Shown here piece by piece: positions 45,353 to 56,037 of a DNA stretch of 64,000 nucleotides. The number at the start of each line of letters is the position of its first letter. Within the stretch, counting starts at the first letter, position 1. The position numbers were made by a program, and so were the translations under genes. A model generated the notes under the pieces. It did no database searches, had not been told where the DNA came from, and worked only from the letters and a program-made list of their open reading frames with translations. The DNA lies in contig NZ_JAHHIT010000047.1 of NCBI RefSeq assembly GCF_024539675.1, positions 1 through 64,000 of the forward strand. The letters run 5' to 3'. Source of the DNA: Streptomyces hilarionis. Its GTDB lineage: Bacteria > Actinomycetota > Actinomycetes > Streptomycetales > Streptomycetaceae.

Positions 45353-45384
45353 GTCGGGGCGTGCGCCCCGCGGCGTGCGCCGCC

Positions 45385-46632
45385 CTACTTCTTCCACTCC
45401 GCCCAGGGGATGTTCCAGCCGTTGAGGCCGTTGGCCGGGTCGACCGTCGGGTCGGTGGAGTTCTTCACGACCACCACGTCGCCGACGATCGAGTGGTTGA
45501 AGAACCACGCGGCCGCGACGGAGCTGTCGTAGCCGCCGCGCACGTCGCGCAGGCCGATGCACCCGTGGCTGGCGTTGTAGTTGCCGAAGGCGTCGCCGCC
45601 CCAGTAGTTGCCGTGCACGAAGGTGCCGGAGTTGGTCAGGCGCACGGCGTGCGGGACGTCCTTGATGTCGTACTCGCCGTCGTAGCCGACCGTGTCGCCG
45701 TTCATCCTGGTCACGGTGAACTTCTCGCTCATCACCATCTGGCCGTTCCAGGTGGCGTAGCCGGGCTTGCCGGTGGTGACCGGGATGGTCCGGACGACCT
45801 TGCCCTCCTGGGTGACCTTCATCGTGTGCTTCTTGGCGTCCACCACGGACACCTGGTTGCGGCCGACGGTGAAGGACACGGTCTTGGACTGCTTGCCGTA
45901 GACGCCCTTGCGGCCCTCGACGCCGTCCAGGTTCATCTCGACCGTCACCTTGGTGCCGGCCTTCCAGTACTTCTCCGGGCGGAAGTCGAGGCGGTCGTTG
46001 CCGAACCAGTGGCCCTCGACCTCGACGGCCGGCACGGTGGTGATCCTGATGGCCTTCTCGACGTCGTCCGGCTTGGTGATGCCGCGCGTGAAGTTCACCG
46101 AGAACGGCATGCCGACGCCGACCGTCGAGCCGTCCTCCGGCGTGAAGTTGCCGATGAAGGTGTTCTGCGGGCTCAGGGTCGTGAAGGACGAGTCCTCGGC
46201 GGCCGTGCGGCCCTCGGAGTCCTTGGCGACCGCGTGGACCTGGTAGGCGGTGGACGCGGCCAGGTGGGTGGCGGGCGTCCAGCCGGCGCCGTCGGCCGAG
46301 ATCACGCCGTCGATCTTCTTGCCCTTGGTGTCCTTGACGGTCACCTCGGTGAGCTTGCCCTTGGCCGCGGTCACCTTCAGCGCGCCGCTGGTGTCGACGC
46401 CCTTGGCGCCGGTCTTCGGGGCGATGGTGACGACCGCCTCCGACTGCTTGCTCTGCGCGGCGGCCGTCGCGCCCTTGTCGCCGCCGGCCTTCCCGTCGGA
46501 GCCGGAGCCGGAGCCGTCGCCACCGCCGCCGCACGCCGTCACGGCGAGCAGCATCCCGCCGGCGATCAGCGCCAGCCGCCTGTCGCGGCCGCGTGAGCGC
46601 CCCCCAACCGACGCCCCCGGTATCGGTCGCAC
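45385..46632 (-). CDS. Ig-like L,D-transpeptidase lipoprotein
   Basis: The ~415-aa protein has a lipoprotein signal (lipobox ...AVTAC), a Gly/Ser-rich linker, two Ig-like regions (~60-260), and a YkuD domain. The catalytic segment is ASHGCIGLRDVRGG with the nucleophile Cys, and HGNYWGGDAFG lies upstream. It forms 3-3 peptidoglycan cross-links outside the membrane. The start is GTG 46632 or TTG 46638, the latter with GGGGAG seven bases upstream. A paralogue of similar layout follows at 46821. Confidence 0.92.
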   Translation of the reverse strand: MRPIPGASVGGRSRGRDRRLALIAGGMLLAVTACGGGGDGSGSGSDGKAGGDKGATAAAQSKQSEAVVTIAPKTGAKGVDTSGALKVTAAKGKLTEVTVKDTKGKKIDGVISADGAGWTPATHLAASTAYQVHAVAKDSEGRTAAEDSSFTTLSPQNTFIGNFTPEDGSTVGVGMPFSVNFTRGITKPDDVEKAIRITTVPAVEVEGHWFGNDRLDFRPEKYWKAGTKVTVEMNLDGVEGRKGVYGKQSKTVSFTVGRNQVSVVDAKKHTMKVTQEGKVVRTIPVTTGKPGYATWNGQMVMSEKFTVTRMNGDTVGYDGEYDIKDVPHAVRLTNSGTFVHGNYWGGDAFGNYNASHGCIGLRDVRGGYDSSVAAAWFFNHSIVGDVVVVKNSTDPTVDPANGLNGWNIPWAEWKK

Positions 46633-46820
46633 GTTCAAAGTCGTTCTCCCCACTCCCCCGGGCCCTCCCCGGGCCGCACAGCGACGCGTCCCCCGCGTTC
46701 GCCGCATATTAACCACATGGTCAGCGGCCTGGACGGGCCGAAAATGTCACCGTTCAGTCCCAACTTGGACCATGGGACGGCGGGGAAGGTTGCCCCCGGA
46801 GGGCGGGGACTTCTCGCGGG

Positions 46821-48062
46821 TCACTCCGCGGGCGCGGCCGTCCACTCCTTCCAGGTCATGTTCCAGCCGCCCAGACCGTTGTCGGGGGCCACCTGCTTGT
46901 CCTTGCTGTGCACGACCTCGATGACGTCCCCGACGAGGCTGCGGTCGAAGAACCATCCCGCGGGCGTGTCCGAGGCGCCGCCCCTGACGTCCCTCAGGCC
47001 GACGCAGCCGTGACTGACGTTGGCGCGGCCGAAGACGTCGTCCGCCCAGTAGTTGCCGTGCAGGAAGGTGCCGGAACTGGTCAGGCGCATGGCGTGCGGC
47101 ACGTCCGGGATGTCGTACTCGCCCTTGCCGTCGGCCTTCCTGAAGCCGACCGTGGCGCCGTTCATGCGGGTCAGCTCGAGCATCTCGCTCACCACCATCT
47201 TGCCGTTGTAGGTGGTGTTCTTCGGGGACCCGGCCGTGATCGGCACGGTGGCGAGCAGGTCCCCGTCGCGCCGCACCTGCATCGTGTGCCGCGCCGCGTC
47301 GACCAGCGAGACCTGGCTGCGGCCCACGGTGAACGAGAACGTCTTGTGCTGAAGCCCGTAGACCCCGGGCGCCGCCTCGACGTCGCGCAGCCCCAGCGCC
47401 ACGGTGACCCGGGTGCCGGGCTTCCAGTACTCCTCGGGACGGAAGTCGAGGCGGGAGCGGCCGAACCAGTGGGGCCGGACCTCCACCGCCGGCTGCGCCG
47501 TGACCCGGACGGCGCGCTCGACGGCCGCCCGGTCCTCGATCTCCCGGTTGAACTCCAGCGAGACGATCATCCCGGTGCCGACCGTCGAGCGGTCCTCGGG
47601 CGTGACGTAGCCGATGAAGCGCTTCTCGGGGACGAACGTGGTGAACGTGGTGTGGCGCGCCGAACGGTCGCCGTCGCCGTCCAGGGCCACCACGTCCACC
47701 GTGTAGCGGGCGGCGAGACCGAGCCGGTCGTCGTCCGGCCGCCAGCTCGTCCCGTCCGCGGCGATCCGGCCCCTCACCTCCGTCTGCTCGGCGTCCTGCG
47801 ATCTGACGACCTTCACCGACTCCAGCCGTCCGTCGGGCACCCGCACCCGCAGACGCTCCCCGGGGCGCACGCCCCTGGCCCCGTCCTGCGGGGCCACGCG
47901 GATGACGTCCTCGGGGGCCCGCGGTTTGCCGAGCATCCGGTCGAGTCCGCTGCGGCTGTCGCCGCCGGTGCAGCCGGCGGCCCCGGCCAGTAGTCCTGCC
48001 CATGTCAGTACGGCGGCCAGTGCGACCCCCGCGCGCCGTGCGCGCCCATGTACGTGCCTCAC
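46821..48062 (-). CDS. Ig-like L,D-transpeptidase lipoprotein (paralogue)
   Basis: The ~413-aa protein has the same layout as the gene at 45385: lipobox (AGAAGC), Ig-like regions, and the YkuD catalytic segment VSHGCVGLRDVRGG with LHGNYWADDVFG. Sequence identity is clear by eye in the catalytic half, lower in the N-terminal half, and the linker is shorter. The start is taken as GTG 48062; no strong ribosome-binding site is visible. Tandem duplication with divergence is likely. Confidence 0.9.
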   Translation of the reverse strand: MRHVHGRARRAGVALAAVLTWAGLLAGAAGCTGGDSRSGLDRMLGKPRAPEDVIRVAPQDGARGVRPGERLRVRVPDGRLESVKVVRSQDAEQTEVRGRIAADGTSWRPDDDRLGLAARYTVDVVALDGDGDRSARHTTFTTFVPEKRFIGYVTPEDRSTVGTGMIVSLEFNREIEDRAAVERAVRVTAQPAVEVRPHWFGRSRLDFRPEEYWKPGTRVTVALGLRDVEAAPGVYGLQHKTFSFTVGRSQVSLVDAARHTMQVRRDGDLLATVPITAGSPKNTTYNGKMVVSEMLELTRMNGATVGFRKADGKGEYDIPDVPHAMRLTSSGTFLHGNYWADDVFGRANVSHGCVGLRDVRGGASDTPAGWFFDRSLVGDVIEVVHSKDKQVAPDNGLGGWNMTWKEWTAAPAE

Positions 48063-48215
48063 GGCGTGCCCAACGACCGGGCACGCCTCGGGGAAACGTG
48101 AGTGCGAGGGCCGCTCTGGGCAGGAATGGGGGGAGGACGACACGACGGGGAGCCGCGGCCGGGACACCGCGCGCTCCTCACCCACGTCGTCCCACGAGCC
48201 GCGGGAGGCTGAACG

Positions 48216-50450
<2,235 letters not shown>

Positions 50451-50499
50451 GGCGCACGGGCGGCGGGCCGGGGCGACGGGCGCGCCCGGGCGCTCCCGC

Positions 50500-51156
50500 T
50501 CACTCCGAGGACCGCCCCAGGATCCCCCGCTCGTAGGCCGCCGCGACGGCCGCCGCGCGGTCGTTCACGCCCAGCTTGGCGTACAGATGCGTGAGATGGG
50601 TCTTCACGGTCGCCTCGCTGATGAAGAGCTCGCGGGCGATCTCGCGGTTGGAGGTGCCCCGGGCCACCAGGGCGAGGACCTCGCGCTCGCGCGCGGAGAG
50701 AGGCTCGGCGGCCGGCGTCCGGGGCGCGCGCACCGCGGTGACCAGGCGGGTGGCCACGGCGGGGGACAGCACGGTACGGCCCTGCGCCGCCGCGCGGACC
50801 GCCGTGAACAGCTCGTCGCGCGGGGCGTCCTTGAGGAGATAGCCCGTCGCGCCCGCCTCGATCGCCGGGAGCGTGTCGGAGTCGGTGTCGTACGTGGTCA
50901 GGACGAGGATCTTCGCGCGTGCCCGACGGCGGGTCAGCTCTCGGATGGCGTCCACCCCCGTGCCGCCCGGCATCCTCAGGTCCATCAGGATCACGTCCGG
51001 GTCGGCCGTCGCGGCGGCCGTCAGCGCCTCGACGCCGTTGGCAGCCTCGCCCACGACCCGGAAACCGGGGGCCGACTCGAACATGCCGCGCAGGCCGTCC
51101 CGCACGACGGGATGGTCGTCCACGATCAGCAGCGTGATCAGGGGTTCGTCACTCAT
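50500..51156 (-). CDS. NarL/LuxR-type response regulator
   Basis: The 218-aa protein has a receiver with IVDDHPVVRDG and the phospho-acceptor in DVILMDLRMPGG, and Lys in LLKDAPRDEL. The LuxR HTH near the C-terminus is LSAREREVLALVARGTSNRE. Its start overlaps the kinase stop by eight bases. With the kinase and the ABC-2 transporter genes it forms an operon, probably regulating that exporter. Confidence 0.93.
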   Translation of the reverse strand: MSDEPLITLLIVDDHPVVRDGLRGMFESAPGFRVVGEAANGVEALTAAATADPDVILMDLRMPGGTGVDAIRELTRRRARAKILVLTTYDTDSDTLPAIEAGATGYLLKDAPRDELFTAVRAAAQGRTVLSPAVATRLVTAVRAPRTPAAEPLSAREREVLALVARGTSNREIARELFISEATVKTHLTHLYAKLGVNDRAAAVAAAYERGILGRSSE

Positions 51157-52411
51157 GGCGGATCAACGGTACGCGAGCCGACAGCGCCGTGCCCTGGCCC
51201 GGGGCGGATTCCACGGTCAGGGCGCCCGCGACGCGTTCGGCGCGCGCCCGCATGCCGTCGAGGCCGAAGCCACCGCCGCGGGTGCGCGGGCGCACCGCCC
51301 GCGGGTCGAAGCCCCGGCCGTCGTCGCGGATGTCGAGGATGACCTCGTCCCCCAGGAAGGAGAGGGTGACGCCGACGCGGGAGGCACGGGCGTGCCGGGC
51401 CGCGTTCGACAGGGCCTCCTGGGCGAGGCGCAGCAGCGTCGCGGCCACTTCGTCGTGGAGCTGCTCCGCGGTGCCGGTCACCGTGAACCCGGCCCGCACG
51501 CCGGTGCGTTCGCCCCACTCGGCGACCGTCTTCTCCAGCGCCTCGGGCAGTCCGTCGTGCTCCAGGGCCACCGGGGCCAGGTTGTGCACGGAGCGGCGGG
51601 CCTCGCCCAGGCTGTGCCGGGCGAGACCGGCGGCGCGTTCGAGGTGGGCGCGGGCCGCGTCGAGGTCGGGGGCGTTGGCGACGACCTGGAGCTGGGCGAT
51701 GATGCCCGTCAGCCCCTGGGCGATGGTGTCGTGGATCTCGGCGGCGAGCCGGCGGCGTTCGTCGGCGACCCCGGCCTCCCGCGCCTGGAGCAGGAGTTGG
51801 GCGTGCAGGGCGGCGTTCTCGTCGAGGGCCTGCTGCAACGCCGTGTTGGTGCGCTCGAGTTCGGCGATGGTCGCGGTGCGCTCGCGGGTGCGCTGCGCCT
51901 CCTGGCCGATGATGTGGGCGATCACCAGTTGGAGGCCGGAGTTGGCGGCCAGGAGCGCGGAGAAGAGGATCCACTGGACCGGGCCGTGCAACGGCAGCCC
52001 GCCGGCCTGCGCGCCGGCCACGGTGACCGCGCTCGCCAGCAGCCCGAGCCGCTGGAACCTGCCGGGGAGCAGCTCGTCGGCGTCCATGTAGCCGGTGGCG
52101 GCGTAGAACGCGAAGAACGGGTCGATCCACGTGAGGGCGAAGGCGAGCGCCCAGCGGACGACGTAGTAGACCGTCCCCGTGCGCGAGGGGGTCCGGCCGC
52201 GGTCGGGCAGCCGGGACCTGACGCCCTGCCACGCCGCCTGGAGGGCGACGCCGGCGCCGACCAGGTCCCAGGCGGCGTACCACTGGATGGAGCGGTCGAT
52301 CCCGGGGGCGGAGGCGACCGCGAGGACGACGCCGGCGCCGAGCAGCCCGTAGGGCCCCCAGGTGTGCAGTTGTTCCCAGCGCCGTTCGATCTGCCGGTCC
52401 GCCGCGGTCAT
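51149..52411 (-). CDS. Sensor histidine kinase (HisKA_3/NarX type)
   Basis: The ~420-aa kinase has about five N-terminal hydrophobic helices, a coiled coil (ERTATIAELERTNTALQQAL), the phospho-His box LAAEIHDTIAQGLTGI, and HATPase_c (LRLAQEALSNAARHA; DIRDDGRGFD; GFGLDGMRARA). The ATG at 52411 is used; a GTG at 52426 is in frame. Partner of the downstream regulator. Confidence 0.9.
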   Translation of the reverse strand: MTAADRQIERRWEQLHTWGPYGLLGAGVVLAVASAPGIDRSIQWYAAWDLVGAGVALQAAWQGVRSRLPDRGRTPSRTGTVYYVVRWALAFALTWIDPFFAFYAATGYMDADELLPGRFQRLGLLASAVTVAGAQAGGLPLHGPVQWILFSALLAANSGLQLVIAHIIGQEAQRTRERTATIAELERTNTALQQALDENAALHAQLLLQAREAGVADERRRLAAEIHDTIAQGLTGIIAQLQVVANAPDLDAARAHLERAAGLARHSLGEARRSVHNLAPVALEHDGLPEALEKTVAEWGERTGVRAGFTVTGTAEQLHDEVAATLLRLAQEALSNAARHARASRVGVTLSFLGDEVILDIRDDGRGFDPRAVRPRTRGGGFGLDGMRARAERVAGALTVESAPGQGTALSARVPLIRHE

Positions 52412-52436
52412 CTCACCAGTCTGCACGGCGCCGCGC

Positions 52437-53171
52437 CTATTCCCAGCGGAACCAGCGCGAGGCGGCGCCCGTCAGCAGCAGGATCCACAGCGCGAGCACG
52501 CCCAGGTGGCTCCAGCCGGGCCAGTGGCCGGCGGCCGCCTCGTCCAGGGCCTGCGCGGCCGCCCCGAAGGGGGTCCAGCCCACGACGCGGGCGAGGAGGT
52601 GCGGCATGGTCTGCACCGGGGCCCACACCCCGGCGCAGAACATCGACGGGAAGAACACCGCGGAGCCGATCGCGCCCGCGATCTTCGTCGTACGGGACAG
52701 CGCCGAGACCACCGACCCGAGCGCGAGCGCGACCAGGACGGCCCCCAGCAGGGCGAGGGCGTACCCGGCGGGCTGCTCGGGCAGGCGCACGTCGAAGCCG
52801 AGCCGGCCGACCGCGAGGACCAGCAGCGCCGACGCCAGGGACGCCCCGCCGTACACCAGCATCTGCGCGGACAGCAGGGCGCGGGGCCGGACCGGGGTGA
52901 GGGCCATCCGGCGCAGGATGCCGCGCTCGCGGTACCCGGTCAGGGTCTGCGGCATCGACTGGAGGCCGCCGACGATCAGCCCGAGCAGCACGGCCACCGG
53001 GACGTAGACGTCGACGGTGCGCAGCCCGCCGAGGTCGTCGCTGGGCTGCCGGAAGGACGGGACGGAGCCGAGGATCACCAGCAGCAGGCTCGGGAACAGC
53101 AGGATCCAGAAGAGGGCGCCGGGCTCGCGCCGGAACAGGCCGGCCTCGGTCCGCAGGACGGCGGTGCTCAT
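52437..53171 (-). CDS. ABC-2 type transporter permease
   Basis: The 244-aa membrane protein has six hydrophobic segments and the ABC-2 motif in the middle (QTLTGYRERGILRRMALTPV). Its start overlaps the ATPase stop as ATGA. It forms an exporter with the upstream ATPase; drug or lipid export is likely for this family. Confidence 0.9.
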   Translation of the reverse strand: MSTAVLRTEAGLFRREPGALFWILLFPSLLLVILGSVPSFRQPSDDLGGLRTVDVYVPVAVLLGLIVGGLQSMPQTLTGYRERGILRRMALTPVRPRALLSAQMLVYGGASLASALLVLAVGRLGFDVRLPEQPAGYALALLGAVLVALALGSVVSALSRTTKIAGAIGSAVFFPSMFCAGVWAPVQTMPHLLARVVGWTPFGAAAQALDEAAAGHWPGWSHLGVLALWILLLTGAASRWFRWE

Positions 53172-54073
53172 GACGCGGTCTCCTTCGTGAGGTCGAGGAA
53201 CGCCTCGTCGAGCGTGGCGTCCACGACGCGCAGCTGGTGGGCGGTGACGCGGTGGCGGGCGAGGAGCGTGATGACGGCGTTGACGGTGGCGTCGGTGCCC
53301 GCCAGGGTGACGCGGCCCTCCTTGTGCTCGACCGAGGCCAGCTCGGGCAGGGCGTCCAGGTCGCGGTCGTCCAGCGGGGCGGAGGGGGTGAAGCTGATGA
53401 CCGTGGCGCCCGCCGAGCGCCGGATCAGGCCCGCGGGGGTGTCGAGGGCGGCCACCCGGCCCCGGTCGAGCACCGCGACGCGGTCGCAGAGCCGCTGGGC
53501 CTCCTCCATGAAGTGGGTGACGAGCAGGACGGTGACCCCGCCGGCCCGCACGTCCTCGATGAGCTCCCAGGTGTCGCGGCGGGCCCGCGGGTCGAGGCCG
53601 GTGGTCAGCTCGTCCAGGACGACGATCCGCGGGTCGCCGATCAGCGCGAGCGCGATGAACAGGCGCTGCTTCTGGCCTCCGGACAACCGCGCGAACCGGG
53701 TGGTGAGCTTCGCGGCCAGACCGAGGCGTTCGGCGAGCGGGGCCCAGTCGAGCGGCCGGGGGTGGAAGGAGGCGTACAGCTCCAGCGCCTCGCGGACGGT
53801 GAGCTTCGGCTGGAGTTCGCTCTGCTGGAGCTGGGCGCCGAGCACCCGGGCGACCTTCTCGTGGTCGGCGACCGGGTCCAGCCCGGCGACCCGCACCCGG
53901 CCCGCGTCGGGCGCCCGCAGACCCTCGACGCACTCGACGGTGGTGGTCTTGCCGGCGCCGTTCGGGCCGAGGATCCCGAAGATCTCGCCCTCCTCCACGG
54001 CGAGGGTGACGCCGTCGACGACCGCTCGGCCGTCGTACGTCTTGCGCAGGTCGGTGACTTCGATGACGGACAT
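53168..54073 (-). CDS. ABC transporter ATP-binding protein (drug exporter type)
   Basis: The 301-aa ATPase has Walker A GPNGAGKTT, signature LSGGQKQR, Walker B IVVLDELTTGLD and H-loop LLVTHFMEEA. The C-terminal ~80-residue extension is like those of DrrA-type exporters. The ATG at 54073 is fixed by homology (MSVIEVTDLRKTY). First gene of the ATPase-permease-kinase-regulator operon. Confidence 0.92.
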   Translation of the reverse strand: MSVIEVTDLRKTYDGRAVVDGVTLAVEEGEIFGILGPNGAGKTTTVECVEGLRAPDAGRVRVAGLDPVADHEKVARVLGAQLQQSELQPKLTVREALELYASFHPRPLDWAPLAERLGLAAKLTTRFARLSGGQKQRLFIALALIGDPRIVVLDELTTGLDPRARRDTWELIEDVRAGGVTVLLVTHFMEEAQRLCDRVAVLDRGRVAALDTPAGLIRRSAGATVISFTPSAPLDDRDLDALPELASVEHKEGRVTLAGTDATVNAVITLLARHRVTAHQLRVVDATLDEAFLDLTKETAS

Positions 54074-54171
54074 GGCTCCAGCGTCGCGGCCGGGGCGGCG
54101 CGCGCGCATCGGCCGGCTCGCTCGAACGGGCATCGGCCGATCGGTGGATGCGCCGCTACGACCCGGCGGAC

Positions 54172-54193
54172 CCGCAGGTCGTAGGACCTGCGG
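54172..54193. repeat. Perfect inverted repeat in a divergent promoter region
   Basis: CCGCAGGTC (54172-54180) and its complement (54185-54193) flank a GTAG centre, between the divergent ABC-2 ATPase and ABC exporter genes. This could be an operator for either unit. Confidence 0.5.
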
Positions 54194-54255
54194 ACGAGCC
54201 CGGCCGGGCCGAAACTCGGTGGGCGATGTCAGTGCCGGTCCGTAGGCTCGCAGTG

Positions 54256-56037
54256 ATGGCCCCCACACGTGCAACCACCGCCCCCGACCGCTCCGCCGTA
54301 CGGTCCCTGCTGCGTCTGTGGCCGTATGTCCGGCCCGTACGGGCCCGGCTGTTCACGGCCGCCCTCGTCGCCGTGCTGGCCTCCTGCACGGGGCTGGTGA
54401 TCCCGCTGGTCCTGAAGTGGATGGTGGACGGTCCGGTGGCGGACCGGGACACCTCGGGGGTCTGGCTGGGCGCGCTCGTCCTGCTGCTGCTCGGCCTCGC
54501 GGAGGCGCTGCTGTTCGGGATGCGGCGCTGGCTGGTGGCGCGTCCGCTGGCGCACGTGGAGGCGGAGATGCGGGCGCGGCTGTACGGGCGGCTGCAACGG
54601 CTGCCGGTGGCGTTCCACGACCGGTGGGCGTCGGGCCAGCTGCTCTCGCGGGCGACGGCCGATCTGGGCCTGATCCGCATGTTCCTCGCCTTCCCTTTGA
54701 CGTTCCTGCTGGTCAACACGGTGACGATCGTCTTCGGCGTCGTCGTCATGCTGGTGCAGGACGCGACGCTCGGGCTGGTCATCCTCGGCCCGGCCGTCCC
54801 CGTCGTCGTGATGTGCGTGTACTTCGAGCACCGGTACGCGGTGGTGGCCCGACGCGCGCAGGACCAGGTCGGGGATCTGACGACGGTGGTCGAGGAGAGC
54901 GTCCTCGGCATCCGGATCATCAAGGGCTTCGGCCGGCACCGCACGCAGGCGCGCGCCTTCCGGGAGCTGTCCTCGACGCTGCGCGGCACGGAGCTGAGCA
55001 AGGCCCGGCTGCTGGCCACGATCTGGGCCGTCATCGTGACGCTGCCCGAACTGGCCATCGGCGCCGCGCTGGTGCTGGGGGCGGTCCAGGTCGCGGACGG
55101 GGACCTGTCCGCGGGCACCCTGGTCGCCTTCCTGTCCACCGCGCTCGCGCTGCGCTGGCCCGTCGACTCCATCGGGTTCCTGCTCGCGATGAGCCAGGAG
55201 GCGGCGACGGCGACCGAGCGGTACTTCGAGGTGATGGACGAGGAGCCCGAACAGGACTCCGCGGTGCGCTCGGAGCGGGCGCCGGACACCGGACTGCGGT
55301 TCGACGGTGTCGTCTTCCGCTACCCGGACGCCGAACCCGGTGCGCGGCCCGTCCTCGACGGGGTCGACCTGCACGTCCGCCCTGGCGAGTCGATGGCCCT
55401 GGTCGGGGCCACCGGCAGCGGCAAGACCACCCTGACGGCCCTCGTCCCCCGGCTGCACGAGGTGACGGCCGGACGCATCACCCTCGACGGCGAGGACGTC
55501 GCCACGCTGCCCCGCGAGGAGCTGCGCGCGCGGGTCGCCGTCGCGTTCGAGGAGCCCACCCTGTTCTCGGCGAGCGTCGGGGAGAACGTCCTGATGGGCG
55601 CCGACGACCGGGCGGGCGCCGACGAGCTGGAGCGGGCGCTGGCCGTGGCGCAGGCCGCGTTCGTGCACGCGCTGCCGCAGGGCGCCGACACCCAGGTCGG
55701 CGAGCAGGGGCTCAGCCTGTCCGGCGGGCAGCGGCAGCGGCTCGCCCTGGCCAGAGCCGTGGTCGGCCGCCCCCGGTTCCTCGTCCTCGACGACCCGCTC
55801 TCCGCGCTGGACGTGCACACCGAGGCCGCCGTGGAGGCCGCGCTGCGGCAGGTCCTCGCCGACACCACCGCGCTGATCGTCGCCCACCGCCCGTCCACCG
55901 TGCTCCTCGCCGACCGGGTGGCCCTGTTGTCCGGGGGCCGGATCGTCGCGGTGGGCACCCATCACGAACTGCTGCGCGACCACCCCGAGTACGCCCACCT
56001 CATGTCCGGAACCGGCCGCCAGGAGGACGACCGATGA
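54256..56037 (+). CDS. ABC exporter half-transporter, subunit A of pair 1
   Basis: The ~593-aa protein fuses a six-helix membrane domain to an ATPase. Walker A is ATGSGKTT, signature LSGGQRQR and Walker B FLVLDDPLSALD, in which the catalytic Glu is Asp; the H-loop is AHRPST. This is the non-catalytic-site partner usual in heterodimeric exporters. The start could be ATG 54226 or 54256. It overlaps the next gene as ATGA. Confidence 0.9.
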   Translation: MAPTRATTAPDRSAVRSLLRLWPYVRPVRARLFTAALVAVLASCTGLVIPLVLKWMVDGPVADRDTSGVWLGALVLLLLGLAEALLFGMRRWLVARPLAHVEAEMRARLYGRLQRLPVAFHDRWASGQLLSRATADLGLIRMFLAFPLTFLLVNTVTIVFGVVVMLVQDATLGLVILGPAVPVVVMCVYFEHRYAVVARRAQDQVGDLTTVVEESVLGIRIIKGFGRHRTQARAFRELSSTLRGTELSKARLLATIWAVIVTLPELAIGAALVLGAVQVADGDLSAGTLVAFLSTALALRWPVDSIGFLLAMSQEAATATERYFEVMDEEPEQDSAVRSERAPDTGLRFDGVVFRYPDAEPGARPVLDGVDLHVRPGESMALVGATGSGKTTLTALVPRLHEVTAGRITLDGEDVATLPREELRARVAVAFEEPTLFSASVGENVLMGADDRAGADELERALAVAQAAFVHALPQGADTQVGEQGLSLSGGQRQRLALARAVVGRPRFLVLDDPLSALDVHTEAAVEAALRQVLADTTALIVAHRPSTVLLADRVALLSGGRIVAVGTHHELLRDHPEYAHLMSGTGRQEDDR

